The notes below the pieces were generated by a model that did not search any database, was not told where the DNA came from, and was given only the letters and a program-made list of their open reading frames with translations. Source: Psychrobacillus sp. INOP01 (GTDB taxonomy: Bacteria > Bacillota > Bacilli > Bacillales_A > Planococcaceae). From it: a stretch of DNA of 64,000 nt. The translations under genes and the position numbers were made by a program. Below are positions 21,447 through 30,662 of this stretch, one piece after another (position 1 is the first letter of the stretch; each line of letters starts with the position of its first letter). The stretch lies in the NCBI RefSeq assembly GCF_018140925.1, contig NZ_CP073315.1, forward strand, positions 1,178,001 to 1,242,000, in the 5' to 3' direction.

Positions 21447-21899
21447 CTATAGCTTTAATGCTTCTCGATTCACCTTTTCCATAAATTCTTGGACCACTTT
21501 ATTATTACTTTTCTCACTACCAAGTTTCATCATTGCTCGTCCTACAAAATTTACTCCTTTATTTTGACCCTCGTAAATAAATTTTGTCTGATTGTCATCA
21601 ATATTATACAAAGTAAAACTAAACGTAATTTCAAACGCTTTCCCCAATACAAAGCTTATTTGTTTGTGCTTTTTATCTGGTCGGTCCTCATATGCCAATG
21701 TTTCCACGATATATGTCTCTACTCGCTTCCCTTCCCGGTAACTTTGTCTATGCTTCGCTCCTACCTCATTTTCCTGCTTTTCAATAAGAACGTGCTCCTC
21801 TACTTTGTCCATAATTTTATGAATGTTTTTATCCATAAATAAGCTCCATACTTTTTCGATGTTAACCTTTATTTCTAATTCTTCATTCCATTTAATCAT
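21447..21899 (-). CDS. SRPBCC (START-like) domain protein
   Basis: A 150-residue single-domain protein of the SRPBCC/polyketide-cyclase-like superfamily: an N-terminal beta strand with INIEKVWSLFMD, a long series of beta strands and a C-terminal helix with LGSEKSNNKVVQEFMEKV. Such domains bind hydrophobic ligands; no catalytic residues stand out. It overlaps the upstream MerR gene by four bases (ATGA), so it is the translationally coupled output of that regulator. Ligand unknown. Confidence 0.7.
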   Translation of the reverse strand: MIKWNEELEIKVNIEKVWSLFMDKNIHKIMDKVEEHVLIEKQENEVGAKHRQSYREGKRVETYIVETLAYEDRPDKKHKQISFVLGKAFEITFSFTLYNIDDNQTKFIYEGQNKGVNFVGRAMMKLGSEKSNNKVVQEFMEKVNREALKL

Positions 21900-22240
21900 T
21901 CCTCATTCTCCCTTCCTGATACTAAAAATTCATCTAACTCTGCCAATTTGGCTGTTAGATTATCTATTTGAAGCAATATAGTATTTCTTTTTTGCTGCAA
22001 TATCTTTTCAAGGTTAGCAAACGATTCATCCTCCATCACAGAAATCATTTCTTGTATAGTAAATCCAAAACCTCTCAGTTTCACTAAGAGAATGGCTAGA
22101 AAATAGCTACCATCATCGTAGTACCGGTATTTATTGACTGGATCAATGTAAGCTGGTTCGAGTAACTTAACTTCTGCATAGTATCGTAAGGTCTCTTTGC
22201 TTAACCCAGTTACATCAGCAAATTCACTAATTTTATACAT
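21896..22240 (-). CDS. MerR family transcriptional regulator
   Basis: A 114-residue regulator with an N-terminal winged helix (YKISEFADVTGLSKETLRYYAEVKLL), the family's Arg-Tyr pair and KYRYYDDG wing, then a coiled-coil dimer helix. There is no cysteine anywhere, so it is not a metal or thiol sensor of the CueR/AdhR type; the short C-terminus is also unlike large drug-binding members. GGAGG precedes the ATG at 22238-22240; the 105 upstream codons of open frame are spurious. Co-transcribed with the SRPBCC gene and divergent from adhB. Confidence 0.88.
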   Translation of the reverse strand: MYKISEFADVTGLSKETLRYYAEVKLLEPAYIDPVNKYRYYDDGSYFLAILLVKLRGFGFTIQEMISVMEDESFANLEKILQQKRNTILLQIDNLTAKLAELDEFLVSGRENEE

Positions 22241-22256
22241 TCTGCGCCTCCTTTTT

Positions 22257-22288
22257 ATTATAAACTGTGGGGTGCACCACAGAGTCAA
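22257..22288 (-). promoter_or_regulatory. MerR-type promoter with 20-bp spacer and dyad
   Basis: On the minus strand TTGACT (22288-22283) and TATAAT (22262-22257) are 20 bp apart, longer than the usual 17. The spacer holds the near-palindrome CTGTGGTGCACCCCACAG. This is the classic layout of MerR-activated promoters. The predicted start site lies close to the ribosome site of the regulator gene. Confidence 0.7.
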
Positions 22289-22378
22289 TCCATTTAACCT
22301 AAATATATCATGATACGTTTTGTTTGAAGGCCTTAAGGGAATCAATAATGTGAACATAGAATTGAAGGAGGAAATTAT

Positions 22379-23518
22379 GTGAAGGCAGTCACATTTCAAG
22401 GTGCCAAAGATATTCAAGTAAAAGAAGTTCCCGATGCAAAACTGGAGAAACAGGATGATATTATTGTTCGCATAACGACAACTGCTATTTGTGGGTCTGA
22501 CCTCCATATTTATAGAGGTGGCATACCTACTAGAAAAGACTTTGTTATTGGACATGAGCCGATGGGTATCGTAGAAGAGGTTGGTCCAGCAGTTACAAAG
22601 GTTAAAAAAGGAGACTGCGTTGTAATTCCTTTCAACGTATCATGTGGGGAATGTTTTTATTGCCAAAATGAGATGGAAAGCCAATGTGATAATTCAAATG
22701 ATAATCCTGCATTAGACTCTGGCGCTTATCTTGGTTATACAGAACGATATGGAAATTTTCCAGGTGGACAGGCTGAATATTTGCGAGTGCCTTATGGAAA
22801 TTACATGCCTTTTTTAATACCGGAATCATGTGAACTAGAGGATGAGTCATTGTTATTTCTCTCGGACGTTCTACCGACTGCCTATTGGAGTATTGAAAAC
22901 TCAGGCATGAAAGAGGGAGACACAGTTGCAGTTTTAGGAGCTGGTCCCATTGGTCTGATGGTACAGAAGTTTGCCTGGATGAAAGGTGCAAAACGGGTAA
23001 TCGCAGTCGATCACTTAGATTATCGTTTAAAGCACTCTGTGAAGATGAATAACGTAGAAGTCTATAATTTCGAGCAATATGATGATATGGGTTCACATAT
23101 TAAAGAAATTACTAATGGGGGAGTAGACGTCGTCATTGACTGTGTAGGTATGGATGGTAAAATGTCAATGGTCGAAAAAGTAGAGCAAAAACTAAAACTC
23201 CAAGGTGGAACTCTAAGTGCTATTGATATCAGTATAAACGCAGTAAGAAAATTTGGCACGATCCAATTGACCGGTGTTTACGGCTCCATATATAATATGT
23301 TCCCATTAGGTAATATTTTTGAACGCAATGTGTCACTAAAAATGGGACAGGCTCCTGTTATTCATTATATGCCTATATTATTTGATAAAATTACTAATGG
23401 TGAGTTCGATCCAAAGGAAATTATTACACATAGCGTACCACTAGACAAAGCAAGTGATGCTTATAAAACCTTCCATGATCATGAAGAGGAAAGTATTAAG
23501 TTTGTGTTGAAGCCTTAA
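22379..23518 (+). CDS. adhB: Zinc-dependent alcohol dehydrogenase, AdhB/GDH-like
   Basis: Medium-chain zinc dehydrogenase, 379 residues, very like B. subtilis AdhB. The catalytic zinc site includes Cys in AICGSDLH and His-Glu in GHEPMG. The structural zinc lobe CGECFYCQNEMESQC is complete. The NAD motif is VLGAGPIGL. GTG at 22379 is the start; an ATG two bases earlier is out of frame and stops at once. GAAGGAGG precedes it. It is divergent from the MerR gene and may share its control. The natural alcohol or aldehyde substrate is unknown. Confidence 0.85.
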   Translation: MKAVTFQGAKDIQVKEVPDAKLEKQDDIIVRITTTAICGSDLHIYRGGIPTRKDFVIGHEPMGIVEEVGPAVTKVKKGDCVVIPFNVSCGECFYCQNEMESQCDNSNDNPALDSGAYLGYTERYGNFPGGQAEYLRVPYGNYMPFLIPESCELEDESLLFLSDVLPTAYWSIENSGMKEGDTVAVLGAGPIGLMVQKFAWMKGAKRVIAVDHLDYRLKHSVKMNNVEVYNFEQYDDMGSHIKEITNGGVDVVIDCVGMDGKMSMVEKVEQKLKLQGGTLSAIDISINAVRKFGTIQLTGVYGSIYNMFPLGNIFERNVSLKMGQAPVIHYMPILFDKITNGEFDPKEIITHSVPLDKASDAYKTFHDHEEESIKFVLKP

Positions 23519-23554
23519 AAAATTTAAAGTGTAACTTTGGACAGACTTTCATGA

Positions 23555-23620
23555 CTTGTCTGTCCACTTTCTTATAATAACAAAGTCATTTTAAATTTCT
23601 TGTAGGCAGCTAGCTAAACT
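23555..23620. repeat. Duplicated tail segment, copy 1 (3' end of the DUF2785 gene)
   Basis: This stretch, covering the last codons and downstream flank of the DUF2785 gene, reappears in diverged form at 24695-24755. The alignment runs from CTTGTC through ATAATAACAAAGTC and AAATTTCT to GCTAGC. Confidence 0.65.
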
Positions 23621-24415
23621 TTTTTGTATTGGATATAAATTTGGTTTTCTTTGAACTTCAATCAGGAAGCTTTTTAAGAATCTCTTACAGTTTGCGTACA
23701 AGAACCAATACTCTTCTTCCCCAATTAAACTTTTTTGTTTTTCTAATTCATTCGGTATTTGCTGCAAAAGTATTTCTATTTCTTTTATTTCCAAACCTCT
23801 CTCGAGCACCTCCATTATCGGAACTAATATTCTTTCTTCCTCTTCATGGATATAAACACTGTTGCTAACAAAAATCTTGTTCCAAAGTGCGCGTAATATT
23901 TCTCCATAGAGTCCTTCGTCTACTTTTTTACTTTTTATAAGTTCATCAAAAGTATCTGCTACATGCGCAATACTATGAGCCCAACCTTTATCTGCAACAT
24001 AGCCTCTTAAATCCTTTTCCAAGTTCATATAATCTATTAATTTATCTTTTACTTGCAAAATCATATTTTGGTCAAGAAAGTCATCTTCGTTATCTCTAGA
24101 TAGAATAAGTGCTATCAAAAGAGAAGTAAAAGACCTCGTAAAAACAGTATCTGTTCCTTTTTCTCCGATTCCTTTCCATAACAAATCATTTAATGCCACT
24201 TCCAATAATCGCGTTAATAGTTCGGGCTCTAGTAAATTCTTTTCTACTATTAATTGATAAAATAAGCTATAAATTAAATGGTCCCTTAGTTCGCCATCAG
24301 TAGAACCTATATGTTCTAGCATGGAGTTTACAATAACAACTTTCTGCTCGTCTTCCCAAGTTCTTTCCCCACTTTTAATATCCGATAAAATCTTTTTAAG
24401 TTCAATTGCTTCCAT
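23591..24415 (-). CDS. DUF2785 domain-containing protein
   Basis: A 274-residue, almost entirely helical cytoplasmic protein of unknown function. The stretch DKGWAHSIAHVADTFDEL around residue 140 is the family hallmark, with a Trp-Ala-His-Ser-X2-His core that could bind a ligand or metal. No enzyme class can be assigned. It stands alone between adhB and the next minus-strand gene. A degenerate fragment of a second copy's 3' end lies downstream of the neighbouring gene at 24726-24773. Confidence 0.75.
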   Translation of the reverse strand: MEAIELKKILSDIKSGERTWEDEQKVVIVNSMLEHIGSTDGELRDHLIYSLFYQLIVEKNLLEPELLTRLLEVALNDLLWKGIGEKGTDTVFTRSFTSLLIALILSRDNEDDFLDQNMILQVKDKLIDYMNLEKDLRGYVADKGWAHSIAHVADTFDELIKSKKVDEGLYGEILRALWNKIFVSNSVYIHEEEERILVPIMEVLERGLEIKEIEILLQQIPNELEKQKSLIGEEEYWFLYANCKRFLKSFLIEVQRKPNLYPIQKSLASCLQEI

Positions 24416-24778
24416 TTGAAAATCTCATTTCCTTCCTTAATCTAGTTAATATCCATGTGATAAAGATTTAATATATATGTATACAAGTGAGTTTCTACCC
24501 TTTCTTTACAAAATATATTTCACAATATACAATTCCTACTTTTTATCTAAATGGTATATTCTTCTATTTATACGATAAATTCACTGAAAGTTCCACTACT
24601 TTTTCGTTTATCAAGAAATAAAGCACTAAGACTCACTTTTCTGAGCGCCTAGTGCTTCGTTAATATACATTAAATTTTGTACTGATATTCTTCACTTGTC
24701 CGTCCTTTTTATAATAACAAAGTCTTTAAATTTCTCGTAGACTGCTAGCAACTCTGTTTATTAATTTGTAATTTTTGT
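24416..24778. other. Intergenic region with duplicated tails
   Basis: A 363-bp AT-rich gap. It holds the upstream region of the DUF2785 gene, a hairpin with arms AAGCACTA (24621-24628) and TAGTGCTT (24650-24657), and the pseudogene fragment. The hairpin and its GTGCTTCGTTA flank resemble the terminator at 25302-25344, suggesting local duplication followed by loss. Confidence 0.6.
24726..24773 (-). pseudogene. Relic of the 3' end of a second DUF2785 gene
   Basis: Read on the minus strand the last codons give NYKLINRVASSLREI and a TAA stop, against LYPIQKSLASCLQEI and stop in the intact gene at 23591. The nucleotide similarity continues past the stop codon to about 24695. Upstream the similarity stops at the end of the next gene (24779), so most of the duplicate is gone. 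Confidence 0.55.
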
Positions 24779-25216
24779 TCAGACTACTAATCTCCCAATC
24801 ACTTCATTCATAAAATTTAACCTGTCTATATAGACAAAAGTGGCCACCACAAAAATTACAACATAAATAGCTGATATTAAAAGGGCTGGTTTGATTTTTT
24901 CTTGTTCAAGTAAAATGAAAAGGTTATTCAGCCATGTGCAGAATAACATTATACTCAGAAGCCAAAGACTTTTTATAACAGTAATCTCGTTATCTATCAA
25001 AAGAACTTTTAACATAGATATCTCTGTTTTATCAATCTTATATTGCTCTGAGTGAAGAATATCCTTCTTAGTTAATGTGAATGATTGCGCCTCACTATAA
25101 TAATCTAATTGATATCCACCTGGATATAAATCCAAGGAATATGTGACTATCCCAAAAGCTATGATAAGCAAGCATATAAGCAAATTTCTAAATTTTGTTT
25201 CGATAGTAAGTTTCAA
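24779..25216 (-). CDS. Hypothetical membrane protein
   Basis: A 145-residue protein I cannot assign to a family. It has one N-terminal hydrophobic helix (residues 10-30), a polar segment with YPGGYQLDYYSEAQSFTLTKKD facing outward, and two further helices around 80-100 and 108-128. The start is TTG at 25216 after GGGAGGGAG. It lies between the relic of a DUF2785 gene and the chemoreceptor. Composition is AT-rich and normal for the region. Confidence 0.6.
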   Translation of the reverse strand: MKLTIETKFRNLLICLLIIAFGIVTYSLDLYPGGYQLDYYSEAQSFTLTKKDILHSEQYKIDKTEISMLKVLLIDNEITVIKSLWLLSIMLFCTWLNNLFILLEQEKIKPALLISAIYVVIFVVATFVYIDRLNFMNEVIGRLVV

Positions 25217-25301
25217 AATCGCTCCCTCCCTATTTTTGTTTGAAGTCGTATGTTCTACTAGTTATACGCAGAATTATCAGTAAAGTTCCACTACTCTAAA
25301 A

Positions 25302-25344
25302 AAACACTAAGGCCCACTGTTCCAAGATCAGAACATGCCTTAGT
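25302..25344 (-). terminator. Terminator of the MFS-chemoreceptor operon
   Basis: CACTAAGGC pairs with GCCTTAGTG around a 21-base loop, with an A run on the plus side giving T on the minus strand, 10 bp after the chemoreceptor stop. Confidence 0.75.
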
Positions 25345-25353
25345 GCTTCGTTA

Positions 25354-27105
25354 TTATAGATTAAATTGGTTAATTGCTTTGTGAAGCTGATCAGCTGATT
25401 GTTGCAGTGTTTGAATCGTTTTATCTAAATTTTCGACGGTAGACACTTGGTAATCTGCTGAAACAGCCACGGTTTTCGTTTGCTCCACTGACTCATTTAC
25501 AATAGCTGCAACCTGCTCCATTGATGCAAGCACTTCTTCGGAGCTTGCAGACATTTGTTCTGTTACAGCTGAAACATCTTGTACTTCTTCATTTACATGA
25601 AGCACAGAATTGAGCACCTTATTTAAGTCGTTTCCGATTTCTTCCACAGCTACAGACCCACTTTGCACATCTGCAGCACTTTTAGCCATTTCTTCGAGTG
25701 CTTGGACGGTTACTGTTTGGAACCCTTGAATATGATTGCGAATTTCTTCTGCAGAGTTTCTTGACATTTCTGCAAGCTTTCTTACTTCGTCGGCGACAAC
25801 TGCAAAGCCTTTACCTGCTTCACCTGCTCGAGCTGCTTCAATTGCTGCATTCAATGCTAGGAGATTCGTTTGATCTGCAATACTAGTTATAACTGTAACC
25901 ATCTCTTCGATGGAATGATATTTTTCTCCTAGATCTTTTACATGCTTTTCAGTTGCAAGTACCGAGGCTTCCACGTTTTTAATTTGTTGAACGACTGACT
26001 TAGAATTTGCTGCACTTGTGGTAACAAGTTCTGTCATGTCACTGGATGATATGGCTACCGATGTAGAAGAATCTGCAATCCTCTGGATACCAATAGTCAT
26101 TTCTTCCATAGCAGTTACCGCTTCATCATTATTTGTTTTCTGTACTTCAGAACCAGAAGCTATTTTATAAATACTTTCTGATATTTCATCATTAGATGTT
26201 CTAACTGACTTCATTACTTCCTCTAGTTCATCGGATACTTTTAATAGCGAACCTGCTGTTCCATTCATATTTGTTAAAATAGAGGATAATTGTACAATAG
26301 ATTTTCGGAATGATTTAGCAAAATCGGATATTTCATTATTTTGTTTTAATGGTACAGTTTTTAATATTTCCTCAGCACCTCGGAGGTCTCCATTTGCAAA
26401 CTTATAAGAAGCATCCTGCATTTTTGAAAGTGGCTTCAATGCTGATCGAATATAACGGTAGAGTAGGAAAATAATGATTGCACTTAACAGAATAACCATA
26501 GTCATAGAAAAAGGAACAGATTCTTTTAAACTTTTTTGTTGAATTCCTTTGACATCTGCTGCAGAAATATCAACTCCAACGATTCCAATTATTTCTCCTG
26601 CTTCATTTTTTAAAGGAGCATACGATGACAAGTATTCCCCGTACACTTCATCCTCGACTATATCTGTGTAACTTCCACTTCCATTTAATGCACCTTCTAC
26701 ACCTTCATAATCCGTTCCTTCACTTATTTCTCCTGGTAAATAGACGTTATCATTACCTTTATCTGCAGCATCTACAATGATTGTCGCTTGTTCTCCTTCT
26801 TTCGGAATATCCGTGATATACGTATACATAACGCCATTTTGTATTAATAAATCATTTAACTCTTCTCTTAATTCCCAATATATTTCATTTTGCTCTGGTT
26901 TCTTTTTAAATTCTTCATAGGCTGGGACATCAACTAGCGTAGCTATATTTTGAGCTATATCTATACCATTTTTTCCTAATGTATCCTTCACTGTGTTATA
27001 CGTGTTATATACAAGGACAGAAATAAATAACGCCACAAGTAAAAGTATTCCAATGATAAAATAGAGTGTAATTTTATTGCCTAACTTAGAGGATTGTTGC
27101 TTCAT
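25354..27105 (-). CDS. Methyl-accepting chemotaxis protein
   Basis: Transmembrane chemoreceptor of 583 residues. Helix 1 is at about 12-32, an extracellular Cache-type sensor at 33-190 (with [13 protein letters not shown]), helix 2 at about 193-215, HAMP to about 270. The cytoplasmic signalling helices contain the conserved hairpin tip [30 protein letters not shown]. It signals through CheW/CheA to the flagella (motAB are in this window). Its start overlaps the stop of the upstream MFS gene by four bases, so the receptor and transporter are made together. Ligand unknown. Confidence 0.9.
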   Translation of the reverse strand: MKQQSSKLGNKITLYFIIGILLLVALFISVLVYNTYNTVKDTLGKNGIDIAQNIATLVDVPAYEEFKKKPEQNEIYWELREELNDLLIQNGVMYTYITDIPKEGEQATIIVDAADKGNDNVYLPGEISEGTDYEGVEGALNGSGSYTDIVEDEVYGEYLSSYAPLKNEAGEIIGIVGVDISAADVKGIQQKSLKESVPFSMTMVILLSAIIIFLLYRYIRSALKPLSKMQDASYKFANGDLRGAEEILKTVPLKQNNEISDFAKSFRKSIVQLSSILTNMNGTAGSLLKVSDELEEVMKSVRTSNDEISESIYKIASGSEVQKTNNDEAVTAMEEMTIGIQRIADSSTSVAISSSDMTELVTTSAANSKSVVQQIKNVEASVLATEKHVKDLGEKYHSIEEMVTVITSIADQTNLLALNAAIEAARAGEAGKGFAVVADEVRKLAEMSRNSAEEIRNHIQGFQTVTVQALEEMAKSAADVQSGSVAVEEIGNDLNKVLNSVLHVNEEVQDVSAVTEQMSASSEEVLASMEQVAAIVNESVEQTKTVAVSADYQVSTVENLDKTIQTLQQSADQLHKAINQFNL

Positions 27106-28280
27106 AGCAATCGACCTTTCTTCTGTGGATTTGAGATAAATATGAGAAATGACAATGAGCCTAACAAAAGCGCTATAAGAACTAAGAAGCTTACCCCATC
27201 AAATAGTTGAATAAAAAGACCACCTAAGAAAGGTCCCGACAAACTTCCTAAACTAAAAAAGATTCCACATAATAGATTGCCTGTTGGTAGTAATTCTTTT
27301 GGTGTTAAATCGGTCATATACGAAATGCCAAGCGAAAATGTGGAACCTACAAATGTACCTGCTATAAAAAACAAACTTCCTATCACTAGAGTGGAGGTTT
27401 CGAACATACTTGCTACCCCAAAGGTTACCGCGCCACAAGCTAATGCTAAAATAAGCACTTTTCGTCTGCCAATACGGTCACTTAATACTCCTAACGGCAA
27501 CTGTGATACGACGCCACCGATAGAGAAGGCCGCGAGTATATAAGATAGATCTTTAATATCCAGGGCGTTTCGAAGCCCATATACAGGGTAAATTGCGTTT
27601 AAAGATGATTCTAAAAAACCATAGCTAAACGGTGGAATAAATGCGATCCAAGAAACTGCAAATGCTGCACCAAAACGTTTCCATGTTCCAGCTAAGGACG
27701 CACTATCAGTAAAAACATCTGGCTTCTCGTTTTTAATGAAGAATACAAGAACCCAGGCACATAAACAAAGAATACTCGAAATGATGAACGGTAAACCTTC
27801 AAATACTTCGACCAATTGAACAAATAAAGGTCCTACCGCAAAACCTACTCCAAACGATAATCCATAAATAGCTATATTTCTACCTAATCGATGCTGTGGT
27901 GAAAAGCTAGTAATCCAAGTCTGTGTCGAAAAATGAAGTGCATGATCACCAATACCGATTAATAACCGTAAAACAAACCAAAAGGCAACACTTTTCCACA
28001 ATGGGAATAGCATTAAGGAAACAATTACAAGAAGTCCACCGATAATAATAATTGGCTTATACCCAAACTTTCGCAAAGGTGGTTCCATAAACGGAGATAT
28101 CAATAACGTACCTATGTATAATCCGGTTGCACTTAACCCATTTAAAGTAGCACTAACTCCATCTTGTTCAAAAATTACAGATATCAAAGGAAGTAACATC
28201 CCTTGTGAAAAACCAGATATAGAAACAATAATTACTAAAATACTAAAACGTTTTTTTTCTTCTTTAGTAAATTCATGCAT
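27102..28280 (-). CDS. MFS transporter
   Basis: A 392-residue, 12-helix major facilitator protein, probably an exporter. The loop 2-3 motif and its second-half equivalent [15 protein letters not shown] are recognisable, as is the [15 protein letters not shown] first helix. The substrate is not predictable. The ATG overlaps nothing upstream; AAAGAGG precedes it. It is translationally coupled to the chemoreceptor (ATGA overlap). A 5' leader of about 260 nt with a short ORF and an RNA hairpin precedes it, as in some drug-inducible efflux genes. Confidence 0.85.
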   Translation of the reverse strand: MHEFTKEEKKRFSILVIIVSISGFSQGMLLPLISVIFEQDGVSATLNGLSATGLYIGTLLISPFMEPPLRKFGYKPIIIIGGLLVIVSLMLFPLWKSVAFWFVLRLLIGIGDHALHFSTQTWITSFSPQHRLGRNIAIYGLSFGVGFAVGPLFVQLVEVFEGLPFIISSILCLCAWVLVFFIKNEKPDVFTDSASLAGTWKRFGAAFAVSWIAFIPPFSYGFLESSLNAIYPVYGLRNALDIKDLSYILAAFSIGGVVSQLPLGVLSDRIGRRKVLILALACGAVTFGVASMFETSTLVIGSLFFIAGTFVGSTFSLGISYMTDLTPKELLPTGNLLCGIFFSLGSLSGPFLGGLFIQLFDGVSFLVLIALLLGSLSFLIFISNPQKKGRLL

Positions 28281-28365
28281 AATAATACCTCTTTTTATCC
28301 AAACTAATTACCTAATAGCATTAGTTTAGCAGAGAATATGTATTGTTAATATATAAATTTACACA

Positions 28366-28412
28366 ACAAAAGGCTCAGCCGATATCTCTGTAAGATAATG
28401 GACTGAACCTTT
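28366..28412 (-). terminator. Attenuator-like hairpin in the MFS leader
   Basis: Arms 28400-28412 and 28369-28380. As minus-strand RNA the arms pair over 12 bp when two U-G wobbles are allowed; the plus-strand RNA would have two C-A mismatches. A short U-rich stretch follows, about 85 nt before the MFS start. The strand asymmetry points to function in the MFS transcript. Confidence 0.55.
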
Positions 28413-28499
28413 ACATATAACTACTATTCACTTGTATATTCATAACTGCATTTTCGGCTTGTTTGCCGGTGAAATGTCTAAACACCCTCCTTCAACTGA

Positions 28500-28520
28500 T
28501 TAGAATGGTCGACTATTCAC
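28500..28520 (-). CDS. Possible six-codon leader peptide upstream of the MFS gene
   Basis: GTG-initiated frame encoding M-N-S-R-P-F and a stop, with GGGAGG five bases upstream (28526-28534). A second strong Shine-Dalgarno-like GAAGGAGG follows 8 bases after the stop with no good start at normal distance. Such tiny ORFs before a terminator hairpin are typical of ribosome-mediated attenuation; translation is untested. Confidence 0.35.
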   Translation of the reverse strand: MNSRPF

Positions 28521-28550
28521 TACGGCCTCCCTTCTATGTATCTTATTGAT

Positions 28551-28579
28551 ACTTTAACATATAAACAGAATATTGTAAA
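28551..28579 (-). promoter_or_regulatory. Probable promoter of the MFS-chemoreceptor operon
   Basis: Minus strand TTTACA (28579-28574), 17 bp, TAAAGT (28556-28551) with an extended TGT element before the -10. It places the start of a leader of about 260 nt upstream of the MFS ATG. Confidence 0.5.
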
Positions 28580-28674
28580 GATTGTAAATAAACGAATCAT
28601 TAAATTAACTCTTTAGACCTATCTTTTCTTTACAATTTCCTTTATCCTATACATATAAAGTGAGGTGTTTTTCT

Positions 28675-28860
28675 GTGGGTAAACATATTTCAAATCCAGA
28701 ACAACAAGTATCTTATTTAAAAGATCGACTACAAATGTTTTTAGAAGTATTAGACACAATAGAGCCTGAAACGACAAAACTTGAAGATATTGATCGTCTG
28801 ATTCAAATGATGGACGACCTTGAGTTAAAAATGGAGCAGTTTAAAAACACAAAAGAATAA
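28675..28860 (+). CDS. SE1561 family protein
   Basis: A 61-residue, highly charged helical protein of the SE1561 family, known only from Bacillales and staphylococci. The core YLKDRLQMFLEVLDTIEPETTKLEDIDRLI is coiled-coil-like with a short break. The start is GTG at 28675 with GTGAGGTG eight bases upstream; the five-codon-longer ATG frame has no ribosome site. No function is known. Single gene, divergent from the MFS leader and closed by a terminator. Confidence 0.8.
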   Translation: MGKHISNPEQQVSYLKDRLQMFLEVLDTIEPETTKLEDIDRLIQMMDDLELKMEQFKNTKE

Positions 28861-28865
28861 ACGAG

Positions 28866-28898
28866 AAGTTCGGAATGAATCCATTCCGAACTTTTTTT
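28866..28898 (+). terminator. Terminator of the SE1561 gene
   Basis: Perfect 12-bp stem AAGTTCGGAATG / CATTCCGAACTT, loop AATC, followed by seven T; 5 bp after the stop. Confidence 0.95.
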
Positions 28899-29075
28899 AT
28901 TTGGAAGGGGATGGCTGTTGCTCCCGGACAGAAGAATTCTTTTCCCAAAGACATAACCACTGCGTAAGCTAATTCCCAAGTATTTATTGCCTCAGCTACT
29001 CTTTTTTTCATGCTTATAAAATAGTATACTTGTAATGTTTGTTATCTATATACATATAAAAGGAGCGTTTGCATC

Positions 29076-30605
29076 ATGCAATTGGAGCAATTAGAGAAAA
29101 GTATTTATGATTTGATTACTGAAACTTCTACAAATTTACCGAAGGATGTTCGTCGCGCAATCAAAAAAGCAAAAGCGGCAGAAAATGCTGGTACGCGTGC
29201 AGCGATGAGTCTAGATACGATCACAAACAATATTCAAATGGCCGATGATAATGTTTCTCCTATTTGCCAAGATACTGGTTTACCAACGTTCAAGATTAAA
29301 ACACCTATTGGCGTAAACCAATTAGAAATTAAAGCTGCTATTAAGCGTGCTATTGCTTCAGCTACTAAGGATGCAAAGCTTCGTCCTAATGCAGTTGACT
29401 CTTTAACAGGCACTAATAGCGGAGATAACTTAGGAGATGGGCTTCCTGTCGTAAAGTTTGAGCAATGGGAAAACGACTATATTGAAATGAAGCTTATTTT
29501 AAAAGGTGGCGGCTGTGAAAATAAAAATATTCAATATAGCCTACCAACCGAATTAGAAGGATTAGGTCGTGCTGGGCGTGACTTAGATGGAATTCGTAAA
29601 TGCATTTTACATTCTGTTTATCAAGCACAGGGACAAGGCTGCTCAGCAGGATTCATCGGAGTAGGAATCGGTGGCGATCGTTCTTCTGGCTATGATTTAG
29701 CTAAAGAACAATTGTTCCGCCATGTGGAAGATACAAATCCAAATTCTGACCTAGCAAAATTAGAGCAATATATAGTGGAAAAAGCTAACACACTAGGTAT
29801 TGGTACAATGGGCTTCGGAGGAGAAGCTACTTTACTCGGCTGTAAAATTGGCGTAATGCATCGTATCCCTGCAAGTTTCTATGTTTCTGTTGCTTATAAC
29901 TGTTGGGCTTACCGTCGTATGGCGATTAATATCAACCCTGCTACTGGGGAAATTATCGAATGGCATTACCAAGATGGAGAGAAAATTGAGTTCAAGGACC
30001 AATCATCAGAAGAAGCTCCTAAAAAGGTTGTTGAATTACAAGCTCCTATTACGGAAGAACAAATTCGCGAGCTACAGGTGGGAGATGTCGTATCAATTAC
30101 TGGTCGTATGTATACTGGGCGGGACGCAATCCACCATCACTTGATGAGCCATGATGCACCAGTTGACTTAAATGGACAAATTATTTATCACTGTGGTCCA
30201 GTAATGCAAAAGGATGAAGCTGGAGACTGGCATGTCCGTGCTGCAGGTCCAACTACATCTATACGTGAAGAACCTTACCAAGGGGATATTATGAAAAAAT
30301 TCGGCATCCGTGCTGTTATCGGTAAAGGTGGTATGGGTCCAAAAACACTTGCTGCTCTTGCTGAACATGGCGGAGTTTACTTAAATGCAATCGGAGGTGC
30401 TGCTCAGTATTATGCAGATTGTATTAAAGGGGTTGAAGGTGTTGACCTGATGGAGTTCGGTATTCCAGAAGCAATGTGGCATCTTCGTGTTGAAAAATTC
30501 ACAGCAGTTGTAACCATGGATTCCCATGGCAACAGCCTACATGCAGATGTAGACAAGTCTTCATTAGAAAAGCTATCTGCTTATAAAGAAAAAGTTTTTA
30601 GCTAA
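29076..30605 (+). CDS. fumA: Class I fumarate hydratase (iron-sulfur)
   Basis: Oxygen-sensitive 4Fe-4S fumarase that interconverts fumarate and malate, 509 residues, with the N-terminal alpha part and C-terminal beta part fused in one chain as in E. coli FumA. Candidate cluster cysteines are in ICQDTGLP, GGGCENKN and the YHCGPVM segment. The C-terminal region carries GKGGMGPKTLAAL and GGAAQYYADCIKGVEGVDLMEFG. AAAGGAG precedes the ATG. B. subtilis has only the class II enzyme, so this is a clade difference. Monocistronic. Confidence 0.93.
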   Translation: MQLEQLEKSIYDLITETSTNLPKDVRRAIKKAKAAENAGTRAAMSLDTITNNIQMADDNVSPICQDTGLPTFKIKTPIGVNQLEIKAAIKRAIASATKDAKLRPNAVDSLTGTNSGDNLGDGLPVVKFEQWENDYIEMKLILKGGGCENKNIQYSLPTELEGLGRAGRDLDGIRKCILHSVYQAQGQGCSAGFIGVGIGGDRSSGYDLAKEQLFRHVEDTNPNSDLAKLEQYIVEKANTLGIGTMGFGGEATLLGCKIGVMHRIPASFYVSVAYNCWAYRRMAININPATGEIIEWHYQDGEKIEFKDQSSEEAPKKVVELQAPITEEQIRELQVGDVVSITGRMYTGRDAIHHHLMSHDAPVDLNGQIIYHCGPVMQKDEAGDWHVRAAGPTTSIREEPYQGDIMKKFGIRAVIGKGGMGPKTLAALAEHGGVYLNAIGGAAQYYADCIKGVEGVDLMEFGIPEAMWHLRVEKFTAVVTMDSHGNSLHADVDKSSLEKLSAYKEKVFS

Positions 30606-30662
30606 ATTAATTGAGTCAATTTCATAATTACTTGTTTCAATTTTTAAAAAAACGCTCTCGTT

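Noticed and set aside
22241-22555. 105-codon N-terminal extension of the MerR gene
   Set aside because: It would run over the MerR-type promoter and the 5' end of adhB; the start after GGAGG at 22240 gives a standard MerR N-terminus.
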